Shown here piece after piece: positions 53,913 to 62,573 of a stretch of 64,000 nt of DNA (within the stretch, counting starts at the first letter, position 1; the number at the start of each line of letters is the position of its first letter). The stretch spans positions 62,001-126,000 of the forward strand of contig NZ_DASZBH010000010.1 of NCBI RefSeq assembly GCF_035944355.1. The letters are read 5' to 3'. The position numbers and the translations under genes are program-made. Under the pieces are notes generated by a model. It ran no database searches. It was not told where the DNA came from and saw nothing but the letters and a program-made list of their open reading frames with translations. This DNA is from Frateuria_A sp035944355 (GTDB lineage Bacteria; Pseudomonadota; Gammaproteobacteria; Xanthomonadales; Rhodanobacteraceae).

Positions 53913-55130
53913 TTATGGCTTGCGTGCGCCCGTGAATCGACGCAGCGACCACGCCATCGCGACCCACACCGGCATGGCGAACAGCAGCCATGGCTGGTTC
54001 TGTTGCACGGTGCCCGGGAGCAGGTGCAGCAGGACGGCTGCCAGCAGGGCCAGCAGCTGCATCGCCATGATGGCGTTGGCCAGGCGCGAAGTGGGCAGGC
54101 CGCGGCGCGCACGCCATGGCGATCGCAGCAGGGCGAGCGCGAGCGGGTTGAACAGCAGCAGGTTGGCGTTCGCCCAGGCGGCGTGGTGGGTGGTCAGCAG
54201 CCAGAGCACGAGCAGGCCGATGCCGGCCACCGCCGCCGAGACCAGATAGAGGCTGCCGAGCAGAGCGAAGCCGATGGGCCAGAAGCGGCGTGCCAGGAGT
54301 AACGCGGCGGCGAGCGCCAGACCTGCCCATGCCATGGGCAGGCGCAAATCCGGCGCCGTGGCGGGCGGCGTGTCGAGGCGGTTGGGGGCGAGCAGGTCGG
54401 TGGCGGTCACCAGTGGGCGCGTGCTCCCGTCATCGCCGACGCGCACTGCCGCCAGTTCGCGCTCGAGCACGCCCGGCAGGAAGCTTTCCTGCCAGGCGTT
54501 GAGTGGCCGGTCGGCATACGGACCGAGTCCGAGGTCGAGCAGCAGCATCAGCCATGGCTGGGCGCTCATCAGGCGGACGGTCTGCTGGCGGTAGGTCATG
54601 CCGCCGGGGCGTGCGGTGAGCCGGGCCTCGAGCACGCCGCCTAGCGCGCGGTCGAGCGCGTCGCGCACGCGGGTGGTGCAGTTGTCGACGTAGTAGTCGT
54701 AGTCGTAGCGGGCGTTTTCCGGGCGCAGGTTCCACAGCAGGAAGTCGCGCAGCGCGGCGGCCTGTGCGGGCGTGAGCGCCAGGCGCTGGCGGGTGACGGA
54801 CCGGCCCGCCTGCACGTACCAGCTCTCGTCCAGCCCGGTGGGCTCCGCGTCCATCAGGTAGTGCATGCGGCCGCGCGCGAAATTGAGCAGGAAGCCGCGC
54901 TCGTCGAAGTCGAATACGCCGTAGTTGAAATTGAAAGCCTCGCCGCTGACTGTGTCGCGCAGTTCGATGGCGTCGTGGCCGAAGCGCTCCCAGTAGGTGT
55001 CGCCCGGGCCGTAGGTGATCAGCGAAACCTCGAGGTTCGCGCCGGGGGCGTTGGCAACGCCCGCGTGGGCGGGGCACAGCGCCGCCGCCAGCAGCAGGGC
55101 CAGGCAGACTTGCCAGAACCTTGTAATCAC
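53913..55130 (-). CDS. DUF4105 (Lnb-like N-terminal) exported membrane protein
   Basis: A 405-residue protein with signal peptide (cleavage near AHA/GVA), a periplasmic DUF4105 domain (about 30-245) and five to six TM helices at the C-terminus. DUF4105 marks are YGPGDTYWERFGHDAIE, NYGVFDFDERGF and the DNCTTRVRDAL motif with a conserved cysteine. Lnb in Gram-positives uses this fold as an acyltransferase, so lipid or lipoprotein acyl transfer is possible but untested here. It occupies the place after corC where lnt sits in E. coli. Start codon GTG. Confidence 0.85.
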   Translation of the reverse strand: MITRFWQVCLALLLAAALCPAHAGVANAPGANLEVSLITYGPGDTYWERFGHDAIELRDTVSGEAFNFNYGVFDFDERGFLLNFARGRMHYLMDAEPTGLDESWYVQAGRSVTRQRLALTPAQAAALRDFLLWNLRPENARYDYDYYVDNCTTRVRDALDRALGGVLEARLTARPGGMTYRQQTVRLMSAQPWLMLLLDLGLGPYADRPLNAWQESFLPGVLERELAAVRVGDDGSTRPLVTATDLLAPNRLDTPPATAPDLRLPMAWAGLALAAALLLARRFWPIGFALLGSLYLVSAAVAGIGLLVLWLLTTHHAAWANANLLLFNPLALALLRSPWRARRGLPTSRLANAIMAMQLLALLAAVLLHLLPGTVQQNQPWLLFAMPVWVAMAWSLRRFTGARKP

Positions 55131-55250
55131 GCGGTTCGCTCTCCGCAGGTCCCGAGCAAGCCGGTGAGGGAGCGGGTCACCTCATGCCAGGGATGCGTCC
55201 AGCCGCCAGAAGACGGCCGGACGGGAGCAGCCGGGGCTGCCGGGAATGCC

Positions 55251-56105
55251 TCAGGCATCGGTAGCCTGCCGGTTCACGCGAAACTGCTGCACGCGCCTGT
55301 CGTCGGCCGCGGTGACAATGAACAGGAAGCCGCCGAACACCACCTCCTCGCCGACCTCCGGCAGGTGGCCGAATTCGGCCGTGGCCATGCCGCCGACCGT
55401 ATCGAATTCCTCGTCGGAGAAGCTGGCGCCGGCCTGCTCGTTGAAGTCGGCGATCGGGGTGAGGGCGCTGACCAGCCAGTCGCCGCCGGGCAGCGCGTGC
55501 ATCAGGCTGGGTTCGTCCTCGTCGTCATGCTCGTCGTCGATCTCGCCGACGATCTGTTCGAGCACGTCCTCGATGGTGATGAGACCGGCTACGCCGCCGT
55601 ATTCGTCCACCACCAGCGCCATGTGGTTGCGCGAGCGCCGGAACTCGGCCAGCAGCACGTTCAGCCTCATGGATTCCGGGATCAACACCGCGGGACGCAG
55701 CAGCAGCCCGAGGTCGAATCCCTCGCCATCGCCGAAGTACTTGAGCAGGTCCTTGGCGAGCAGGATGCCGACGATCTCGTCCTTGTCTTCGCCGTGTACG
55801 GGAAAACGCGAGTGGCCGGACTCGACCACCTTGGCCAGGATCTCGTGCAGCGACGCATCGGCCGGGATCATCACGATCTGCGCGCGCGGCACCATCACGT
55901 CATCGACGCTCAGTTCGGTGACCTTGAGCGCGCCCTCCACCATGGTGAGGGTGTCGTTGGACAGCAGGCCATTGACCTGGGCGGCGCGCAATTCCTCGAT
56001 CAGCTCGTCGCGGTTGCGCGGTTCGCCGGAAAACAGATGGCCCAGGCGATCCCACCAGGAGCGGTGGGGGGCCGGGCCGTTCGTACTGCCAGGGTCGTCG
56101 TTCAT
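55251..56105 (-). CDS. corC: CorC/HlyC family CBS-domain protein (YbeX)
   Basis: A 284-residue cytosolic protein: N-terminal acidic segment, two CBS domains (about 65-190; VDDVMVPRAQIVMI, HSRFPVHGEDKDEIVGILLAKDLL, VVDEYGGVAGLITIEDVLEQIVGEI) and a C-terminal CorC/HlyC domain. It is linked to Mg2+/Co2+ homeostasis and ribosome assembly. It follows ybeY in the conserved miaB-phoH-ybeY-corC order. ATG at 56105 preferred over the TTG one codon earlier. Confidence 0.94.
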   Translation of the reverse strand: MNDDPGSTNGPAPHRSWWDRLGHLFSGEPRNRDELIEELRAAQVNGLLSNDTLTMVEGALKVTELSVDDVMVPRAQIVMIPADASLHEILAKVVESGHSRFPVHGEDKDEIVGILLAKDLLKYFGDGEGFDLGLLLRPAVLIPESMRLNVLLAEFRRSRNHMALVVDEYGGVAGLITIEDVLEQIVGEIDDEHDDEDEPSLMHALPGGDWLVSALTPIADFNEQAGASFSDEEFDTVGGMATAEFGHLPEVGEEVVFGGFLFIVTAADDRRVQQFRVNRQATDA

Positions 56106-56236
56106 CAACTCGGGTGGGAGCGCCCGCAGACGGGCGGAAAGCCGGAGTCTAGCGGAAAAAGCGTGGTGATTCAGGGCACAAGGGCACGGGTGCCCGCTTT
56201 GGAACTCTCTTCACGGAGGAGGGAGGTCCTCGGCGC

Positions 56237-56758
56237 TCAGGCGTAGGGGTCGGCGATGCCCAGGCTGGCCAGGATCCGGGTTTCCAGCGTTTCCATGGCT
56301 TCGGCCTGGGCGTCTTCGACGTGGTCGTAGCCGAGCAGGTGCAAGGTGCCGTGGACGGTCAGATGAGCCCAATGGTCGCGCGGCGCCTTGTGCTGTTCGA
56401 TCGCTTCGCGGGCGACCACCGGCGCGCAGATGGCCAGGTCGCCGATCAGCGGGACGTTCACACCGGGCGGCAGTTCTGCGGGGAAGGAGAGCACGTTGGT
56501 GGCGTAGTCCTTGCCGCGGTAGTCGCGGTTGAGCGCCTGGCCCTCCTGGGCGCCGACGATGCGGATACCGATCTCGGCCGGCTTGCGCCGCCGGGCGCCC
56601 CACAGCGCCGCCGCCACCCACTGGCGGAAGCTGGCCGGTGCAGGAATGCCCCCGCGGGGGACCGCATAGCTCACCGAAAGCAGGGGGGCAGGCGCCGCCA
56701 CACCAGCCGGCGGCTTGGCGGCCTGACGGGGGTTGCGGGAGGCGGCCTTGGCGCTCAC
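56237..56758 (-). CDS. ybeY: endoribonuclease YbeY
   Basis: A 173-residue zinc endoribonuclease for 16S rRNA 3'-end maturation and ribosome quality control. The zinc motif HGTLHLLGYDH gives ligands H136, H140 and H146; GDLAICAPVV and the R/K-rich NRDYRGKDYATNVLSFP are conserved. The N-terminal 25 residues are an extra tail rich in Ala, Pro and basic residues. Start is GTG, overlapping the phoH stop (GTGA), so it is translationally coupled. Confidence 0.95.
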   Translation of the reverse strand: MSAKAASRNPRQAAKPPAGVAAPAPLLSVSYAVPRGGIPAPASFRQWVAAALWGARRRKPAEIGIRIVGAQEGQALNRDYRGKDYATNVLSFPAELPPGVNVPLIGDLAICAPVVAREAIEQHKAPRDHWAHLTVHGTLHLLGYDHVEDAQAEAMETLETRILASLGIADPYA

Positions 56759-57768
56759 GCCGCGCCGCCCTTGGGGTTCCCGGCTCCCTGTTCCCCGCTC
56801 TCCGCCTGCTCGAACGCCTCGTAGGCGCGCACGATCTTGGCCACCAGCGGATGGCGCACCACGTCGCGCGAGGTGAAGAAGGTGAAGCTGATGCCGCTGA
56901 CGCCGCGCAGCACTTCCACCGCGTGGCGCAGGCCGGAGCGCACGTGCCGCGGCAGGTCGACCTGGCTGACGTCGCCGGTGATCACCGCGACCGATCCGAA
57001 GCCGATGCGGGTGAGGAACATCTTCATCTGCTCGACGGTGGTGTTCTGCGCCTCGTCCAGGATCACGTAGGAGTCGTTTAGCGTGCGGCCGCGCATGTAG
57101 GCCAGCGGGGCGATCTCGATCACGTTGCGCTCGATCAGCTTGGCCACCTTCTCGAAGCCGAGCATTTCATAGAGCGCGTCGTACAGCGGGCGCAGGTACG
57201 GGTCCACCTTCTGCGAAAGGTCGCCGGGCAGGAAGCCGAGCTTCTCGCCGGCTTCCACCGCCGGGCGCACCAGCAGCAGGCGCTGCACGCGGTTGGCTTC
57301 CAGGGCCTCGACCGCGCTGGCGACGGCGAGGTAGGTCTTGCCGGTGCCGGCCGGGCCCACGCCGAAGTTGATGTCGTGGGTGGTGATGGCGTGCAGGTAG
57401 CGCGCCTGGTTGGGCCCGCGGCCCTTGATCACGCCGCGCTTGACCTTGATCACCACGTCCTGCGCGCCCTCGGCCGCTTCCTCGGTGATCGCGTCGATGC
57501 CCGATTCGGCCAGGTGCAGGTTGATCTGCGCGCCGGTCAGCGTTTCCTTTTCGGTGGCGGCGTAGAGCGCACGCAGCACCTTCTCGGCGGCGTGCGCCGG
57601 CGCCTCTTCGCCGATCACCTTGAACAGATTGCCGCGGTGGTCGATCTCCACGCCCAGCCGCAGTTCCACCTGCCGCAGGTGCTCGTCGAACGGGCCGCAC
57701 AGGTTGGCGAGCCGGGGGTTGTCTTCCGGGTCGAGGGCGAAGTCGCGTTCGTTGAGGCCGTTGGTCAT
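56755..57768 (-). CDS. phoH: PhoH-family P-loop ATPase (YbeZ)
   Basis: A 337-residue ATPase, partner of YbeY. N-terminal part with HRGNLFKVIG (KH-like); ATPase domain from about 120 with GPAGTGKTYLA (Walker A), PAVEAGEKLGFLPGDL, and VILDEAQNTT (Walker B) and TGDVSQVDLP. Likely an RNA helicase-like factor of ribosome maturation. No Shine-Dalgarno sequence is visible before the ATG; the region upstream is a repeat element. Confidence 0.95.
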   Translation of the reverse strand: MTNGLNERDFALDPEDNPRLANLCGPFDEHLRQVELRLGVEIDHRGNLFKVIGEEAPAHAAEKVLRALYAATEKETLTGAQINLHLAESGIDAITEEAAEGAQDVVIKVKRGVIKGRGPNQARYLHAITTHDINFGVGPAGTGKTYLAVASAVEALEANRVQRLLLVRPAVEAGEKLGFLPGDLSQKVDPYLRPLYDALYEMLGFEKVAKLIERNVIEIAPLAYMRGRTLNDSYVILDEAQNTTVEQMKMFLTRIGFGSVAVITGDVSQVDLPRHVRSGLRHAVEVLRGVSGISFTFFTSRDVVRHPLVAKIVRAYEAFEQAESGEQGAGNPKGGAA

Positions 57769-57797
57769 GGGAGGGGCGGGATGCTTGGGAGTGAATG

Positions 57798-57915
57798 CTT
57801 CTCCCTCTGGGAGAAGGTGCCGAGAGGCGGATGAGGGTTCGGGCGGAGCGCTTCGTCTGGAGCTTGCCGCGGATACCGGACCCTCTCCCCAGTGCTTCTC
57901 CCGGGGAGAGAGGGG
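57798..57915. repeat. intergenic palindromic repeat, copy 3
   Basis: CTTCTCCC / GGGAGAAG hairpin followed by GGTGCCGAGAGGCGGATGAG, then, inverted, CCCTCTCCCCAGTG and CTTCTCCCGGGGAGAG. The GGCGGATG core after a GC-rich hairpin matches copies 1 and 2. It lies within the miaB-phoH operon. Confidence 0.75.
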
Positions 57916-57922
57916 CTTTGAA

Positions 57923-59284
57923 TCAGGCGAGAACTGCGTCTTCGGCCAGGTGCACGCGCCCGCGCAGCGAGTTGCTCATGGCCTCGGTGATCTCGACGTC
58001 GACGAACTGGCCGATCAGCCGCGCGTTGCCGGGGAAGTTCACGAACCGCATGTTCTCGGTGCGGCCGGTGAGTTCGTCGGGATTCTTGCGGCTGGGCTTT
58101 TCCACCAGCACGCGCTGCACGGTGCCGACCATCGCCTCGTTGATCGCCCGCGCGTTGTCGTTGAGTCTGGCCTGCAGCCGCGACAGGCGGGCGTGCTTGA
58201 CCTCGGCGGGCGTGTCGTCGGCCAGGTTGGCCGCCGGCGTGCCCGGGCGGGCGGAGAAGATGAAGGAAAAGCTCTGGTCGAAGCCGACGTCCTCGATCAG
58301 TTTCATGGTCTTCTCGAAGTCCTCGTCGGTTTCGCCAGGGAAGCCGACGATGAAATCGGAGCTCAGGCAGATGTTCGGCCGCACCGCGCGCAGCTTGCGG
58401 ATCTTCTGCTTGAACTCCAGCGTGGTGTAGCCGCGCTTCATGGCCGCCAGGATGCGGTCGGAACCGGCCTGCACCGGCAGGTGCAGGAAATTGGCGAGCT
58501 TGCCGCAGCTGGCGTAGGCCTCGATCAGCGAGTCGGAGAACTCCAGCGGATGCGAAGTGGTGAAGCGGATGCGGCCGATCGTTTCGATCCGCGCGATGGC
58601 ATGGATCAGCACGGCCAGATCCGCCGTGCCGCCGTCGTGCATCGGGCCCTGATAGGCATTGACGTTCTGGCCCAGCAGGGTGACCTCGCGCACGCCCTGT
58701 TCGGCCAGCTGCGCCACTTCGACCAGCACGTCGTCGAACGGACGGCTGATCTCGGTGCCGCGGGTGTAGGGCACTACGCAATAGCTGCAATATTTTGAGC
58801 AGCCTTCCATGATCGAGACGAAGGCGGTCGGTCCTTCGGCGCGTGGCTCGGGCAGCTTGTCGAACTTCTCGATCTCGGGGAAGGAGATGTCCACCTGCGG
58901 CTTGCCGGTCTCGCGCTTGGCTTCGATCAGCTCGGGCAGGCGATGCAGGGTCTGCGGTCCGAACACCAGGTCCACGTAGGGGGCGCGTTTGATGATCGCT
59001 TCGCCCTCCTGGCTGGCCACGCAGCCGCCCACGCCGATCAGCACCGGCTTGTCGCCCTGTTTGAACTCCTTCCAGCGGCCGAGTTGGCTGAACACCTTCT
59101 CCTGCGCTTTCTCGCGGATCGAGCAGGTGTTGATCAGGATGACGTCCGCCTCGGACTCGTCCTGGGTCAGTTCCATGCCATGGGACGCCTTGAGCACGTC
59201 GGCCATCTTGGCCGAGTCGTACTCGTTCATCTGGCAACCGTGGGTCTTGATGAAGAGTTTGGTGAGAGCTGGCTTGCCGCTCAT
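57923..59284 (-). CDS. miaB: tRNA-2-methylthio-N6-dimethylallyladenosine synthase MiaB
   Basis: A 453-residue radical-SAM methylthiotransferase that modifies A37 of tRNAs. N-terminal UPF0004 domain cysteines C17, C54 and C88 hold the auxiliary cluster; radical-SAM CxxxCxxC is C162, C166, C169 (GCSKYCSYCVVPY). A C-terminal TRAM domain (about 385-450) binds tRNA. Start MSGKPALT at 59284 is chosen; longer frames upstream have no homology. First gene of the conserved miaB-phoH-ybeY-corC unit. Confidence 0.96.
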   Translation of the reverse strand: MSGKPALTKLFIKTHGCQMNEYDSAKMADVLKASHGMELTQDESEADVILINTCSIREKAQEKVFSQLGRWKEFKQGDKPVLIGVGGCVASQEGEAIIKRAPYVDLVFGPQTLHRLPELIEAKRETGKPQVDISFPEIEKFDKLPEPRAEGPTAFVSIMEGCSKYCSYCVVPYTRGTEISRPFDDVLVEVAQLAEQGVREVTLLGQNVNAYQGPMHDGGTADLAVLIHAIARIETIGRIRFTTSHPLEFSDSLIEAYASCGKLANFLHLPVQAGSDRILAAMKRGYTTLEFKQKIRKLRAVRPNICLSSDFIVGFPGETDEDFEKTMKLIEDVGFDQSFSFIFSARPGTPAANLADDTPAEVKHARLSRLQARLNDNARAINEAMVGTVQRVLVEKPSRKNPDELTGRTENMRFVNFPGNARLIGQFVDVEITEAMSNSLRGRVHLAEDAVLA

Positions 59285-59523
59285 GGGCCTGTATACCGTG
59301 TGCGTGGTGCGCCGGAGCGAGGGGCGCCGAACCGCGCAGTTTACGCCCGTGGTCGCGCAGCTGCCAGTTGCGGCGAGGCGGATCAAGTACTTGCGGGTGC
59401 GTGGCCCGGCGGCCGGGTGCGGCCGCTTGTGCCGCCCGGTCATGCTGGCGGCAAGTTTGCCCCTGCGCACGAAACCGCGAGGCGGCGCTTGGCTTGATTC
59501 CGCCGCGGGGGCAAACTCGCGGC

Positions 59524-60567
59524 ATGCCTGCTGCCGAACGCCAAGGGGAGAGCGCCGGCGTGGCCTGCGCCGCTTTCCCGGTCCGCACGATCCTGTCCAG
59601 GATCGCGCTGGCCTGCGTGCTGTTGGCGGGCCTGGCCTGGTTGCCGACGGCGCACGCCCGATCGTTGTATCGATGTATGGGTGCCAGCGGCGAAGCGGTA
59701 TTCAGCAGCACGACCGACGGCTACAGCGGTTGCCGCAAGGTGGCTTCTTACAGTGCGCCCGCGGCCAGGCCGGTGCGTCGTGCGACGGCGGCGGCCGTCT
59801 CGCTCGCGGGTGTGCATGGTTGGGTGCAGACCACGGCCCGGACGGTATCGCTGGCGCAGGTCGAGGGCGCCGTCGATACCACCGCGCGGATGGTCCCGGC
59901 CGGGCGGTGGAACTACCGCGACGGCGTGGCAGCGGACGCGACGGCCGCCGCGGCGGACCGCGTGCTCCGCGGCGCGGTCTACCGCGTCACCAGGCCGGAT
60001 GGCTCGGTCGAGTACACCAACGTGAACCCGGGCGGCGGCCGCGGCAACGCGGTCACCATGCTGTTCACCTATATCGCCACGTGCGTGGCCTGCAACCTGC
60101 ACTCGACGATCGACTGGAGTCGGGTGCGGTTGAACATCACCGCCTATGCCGATGCGATCCGCATGGCCAGCGTGGAATCGGGCGTGGACGAGGCCTTCCT
60201 GCGCGCGGTGATCCATGCCGAGAGCGCCTTCAATCCCAACGCGCTCTCGCTCAAGGGAGCGCAAGGGTTGATGCAGCTGATGCCCGGCACCGCCAGCGAC
60301 ATGGGTGTGCTCGACGCCTTCGACGCGGGCCAGAACATCCGGGGTGGCGCGCGTTACCTGGCCCAACTGTTGCGGATCTTCGGCGGCAACGAACAACTGG
60401 CCGCGGCGGCCTACAACGCCGGGCCCGGCGCGGTCCAGCGCTACAACGGCGTGCCGCCGTTCGCCGAGACGCAGGTCTACGTCAAGCGCGTGGGCGAGCT
60501 GCGGCGCCGCTACGGCGCCGCGGTGCACGGCGCGATGACCGCCATGCGGGGTGCCGGCGGTCCCTGA
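59524..60567 (+). CDS. exported lytic transglycosylase
   Basis: A 347-residue protein. A hydrophobic signal (about 25-45, cleavage near HAR) is followed by two small DUF4124-like segments (LYRCMGASGEAVFS and VYRVTRPDGSVEYTN), then an SLT domain (about 205-330). SLT motifs: E233 in HAESAFNPNALS, GLMQLMPGTA, and AAYNAGPGAVQRY. It cleaves glycan strands of peptidoglycan. The ribosome site is weak; ATG at 59524 gives a 20-residue pre-signal extension, so a later start is possible. Confidence 0.9.
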   Translation: MPAAERQGESAGVACAAFPVRTILSRIALACVLLAGLAWLPTAHARSLYRCMGASGEAVFSSTTDGYSGCRKVASYSAPAARPVRRATAAAVSLAGVHGWVQTTARTVSLAQVEGAVDTTARMVPAGRWNYRDGVAADATAAAADRVLRGAVYRVTRPDGSVEYTNVNPGGGRGNAVTMLFTYIATCVACNLHSTIDWSRVRLNITAYADAIRMASVESGVDEAFLRAVIHAESAFNPNALSLKGAQGLMQLMPGTASDMGVLDAFDAGQNIRGGARYLAQLLRIFGGNEQLAAAAYNAGPGAVQRYNGVPPFAETQVYVKRVGELRRRYGAAVHGAMTAMRGAGGP

Positions 60568-60621
60568 GGGGCGGGGGCGTTCTCCGGCCGATGAGCCAGA
60601 CCGTGGGGCGTTCGGTGCGTC

Positions 60622-61809
60622 TCAGCCGTCCAGCGTGGCGCCGGTCTGCAGCGGGGGCCTGCGGGCGAGGGTGACCTGGGTATGGAACGGCACGCCGTTG
60701 CGCAGGCCGGAAACATCCACCTGGCTGCCCGGCTTGAGCGCGGCCTCGTGTCGGCGCAGGTCGGCCGGGTCGAGGATGTCGTCGGTGCCGATGCGAAGCA
60801 GGATGTCGTGCGGCTGGATGCCGGCCAGCGCGGCCGGTCCGCCCGGATAGACGTCGGTCACCTGCGCTCCGCGGGCCGCCGCGGGCAGGCCGCTGTCGGC
60901 CGACACCGGCACGAAGGCGTAGTCGGCGCCGAGCCAGCCGCGCACCACGTGGCCGGTGGCGATGATCTGATCCAGCACGTTCTTGGCGCTTCCGATCGGG
61001 ATCGCGAAACCGATGCCCTCGGCGTTGGCCTGCCGCCCGATCAACAACGTATTGATGCCGACCAGATCGCCTCGCGCATTGACCAGCGCGCCGCCGGAGT
61101 TGCCCAGATTGATGGCGGCGTCGGTCTGGATGAAATCTTCGGCGCTGGAGCTGGAAAGTTGCCGCCCCACGGCGCTGACGATGCCCATCGTCACCGTCTG
61201 GTTGAGCCCGAGCGGATTGCCGATCGCCAGCACCACGTCGCCCGCGCGCAAGGCATGGCTGTCGGCGATCCGGGCCACCGGCAGGTTGCTGCCCTCGATC
61301 TTCAGCACGGCCAGGTCGGTTTCCTCGTCGGCTCCCACCAGCGTGGCCTTGGCGATGCGACCGTCGTAGAGCAGCACCTGGATGTCGTCGGCGTTGGCGA
61401 TGACGTGGTTGTTGGTCAGTACGTAGCCTTGCGCGCTGACGATCACGCCCGAGCCGAGCACCTGCTGCGGGCGCTTGTAGGCCGGGCCGGTGGGCAGGCC
61501 GCCGAACAGCCGCTGCAGTACCGGGTCGTCGTACATCTGCACGGCGCGTGCGGTGACCATCTTGTTGGCGTAGATGTTGACCACTGCGGGGGCCGCCCGA
61601 GCCACGGCATCGGCGTAGGAAACCGGCCCGCTGCCGGGCGCAGGCACCCCTGCCTGCGTGGACTGGGGTTCGGGCGCATGGGCAAGGCCGAAGCGCTGGC
61701 GCAGGCGGTCGCCGCTGCCCGGCCAGAGCAGCCCGACCACGAAGGCGAGCGCCAATCCCAGGATGACGAAGCGGGCGATAAAGGCGAGCGCGCCGGCGGC
61801 GTTCTTCAT
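60622..61809 (-). CDS. DegS/AlgW-like membrane-anchored serine protease with one PDZ domain
   Basis: A 395-residue periplasmic HtrA protein anchored by an N-terminal TM helix (about 12-30, FVILGLALAFVVGLLW). Trypsin-like catalytic triad: H135 (TNNHVIAN), D165 (TDLAVLKIE) and S238 (NLGNSGGALVN). A single PDZ domain follows (about 290-380). Single PDZ plus TM anchor fits DegS/AlgW, which cleave the anti-sigma factor RseA/MucA to start the envelope stress response, rather than DegP. It is divergent from petA. Confidence 0.93.
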   Translation of the reverse strand: MKNAAGALAFIARFVILGLALAFVVGLLWPGSGDRLRQRFGLAHAPEPQSTQAGVPAPGSGPVSYADAVARAAPAVVNIYANKMVTARAVQMYDDPVLQRLFGGLPTGPAYKRPQQVLGSGVIVSAQGYVLTNNHVIANADDIQVLLYDGRIAKATLVGADEETDLAVLKIEGSNLPVARIADSHALRAGDVVLAIGNPLGLNQTVTMGIVSAVGRQLSSSSAEDFIQTDAAINLGNSGGALVNARGDLVGINTLLIGRQANAEGIGFAIPIGSAKNVLDQIIATGHVVRGWLGADYAFVPVSADSGLPAAARGAQVTDVYPGGPAALAGIQPHDILLRIGTDDILDPADLRRHEAALKPGSQVDVSGLRNGVPFHTQVTLARRPPLQTGATLDG

Positions 61810-61879
61810 GGCTTCAATGGTTTGGGTGGGCCGGACGTGGGAGGCGCGCGGGGATAGGCTTCGTCCCCTGTGCGATTGA

Positions 61880-61908
61880 TTGTACGGGCCAGGCCCTGAC
61901 GCTACACT
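61880..61908 (+). promoter_or_regulatory. likely sigma-70 promoter of the pet operon
   Basis: TTGTAC and TACACT are separated by exactly 17 bases. The -10 box is 68 bases before the petA ATG. Match to consensus is moderate, spacing is ideal. Confidence 0.5.
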
Positions 61909-61976
61909 AACGCGATTTTTGCAGGCTCCCAAACGGGGCTCGCATCTCAATGGCATTGCATGTACCGGAGAGCCTG

Positions 61977-62573
61977 ATGGCGAACGAAGTCGTCGATCAC
62001 GGCCGCCGCCGCTTCCTCACAGCGACTACCTCGGTGGTCGGTGGCGTGGGAGTCGTCGCGGCAGTCGTGCCCTTCATCAAGTCCTGGGAGCCCAGCGCCC
62101 GCGCCAAGGCCGCCGGTGCGCCGGTCGTGGCCGACATCAGCAAGATCGAGATGGGCCAGAAAGTCGACTATGCGTGGCGCGGCCTGCCCGTGTTCGTGGT
62201 CCGTCGCAGCAAGGACCAACTGGCCGTGTTGCCGAGCCTGGCGCCGCGCCTGGTCGATCCCAACTCGACGGTCGACCAGCAGCCGGACTACATCAAGGGC
62301 CCGACCCGCTCGATCAAGCCGGAGTGGTTGGTCCTGATCGGCATCTGCACCCACTTGGGCTGCGTGCCGGAGTTTTTCCCGCAGATCAAGCCCGAGCCGT
62401 TCGACCCGAACTGGAAGGGCGGCTTTTTCTGCCCGTGCCACAAGTCGCGCTACGACCTTTCCGGCCGCGTCTTCTCCGGCGTGCCCGCACCGAAGAACCT
62501 GCAGGTGCCGCCGTACCATTTCGCGGATGACACGCACATCCAGATCGGCGTCGATCCCAAGGAGGCCGGCTGA
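61977..62573 (+). CDS. petA: ubiquinol-cytochrome c reductase Rieske iron-sulfur subunit
   Basis: A 198-residue Rieske protein of complex III. Tat signal-anchor RRRFLTATT leads into one TM helix (about 14-34). The [2Fe-2S] ligands are C124/H126 in CTHLGC and C152/H155 in CPCHKS, with the two disulfide cysteines C129 and C154. GGAG lies 7 bases before the ATG at 61977; an in-frame ATG 27 bases earlier lacks a ribosome site. It shares TGATG with petB. Confidence 0.97.
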   Translation: MANEVVDHGRRRFLTATTSVVGGVGVVAAVVPFIKSWEPSARAKAAGAPVVADISKIEMGQKVDYAWRGLPVFVVRRSKDQLAVLPSLAPRLVDPNSTVDQQPDYIKGPTRSIKPEWLVLIGICTHLGCVPEFFPQIKPEPFDPNWKGGFFCPCHKSRYDLSGRVFSGVPAPKNLQVPPYHFADDTHIQIGVDPKEAG

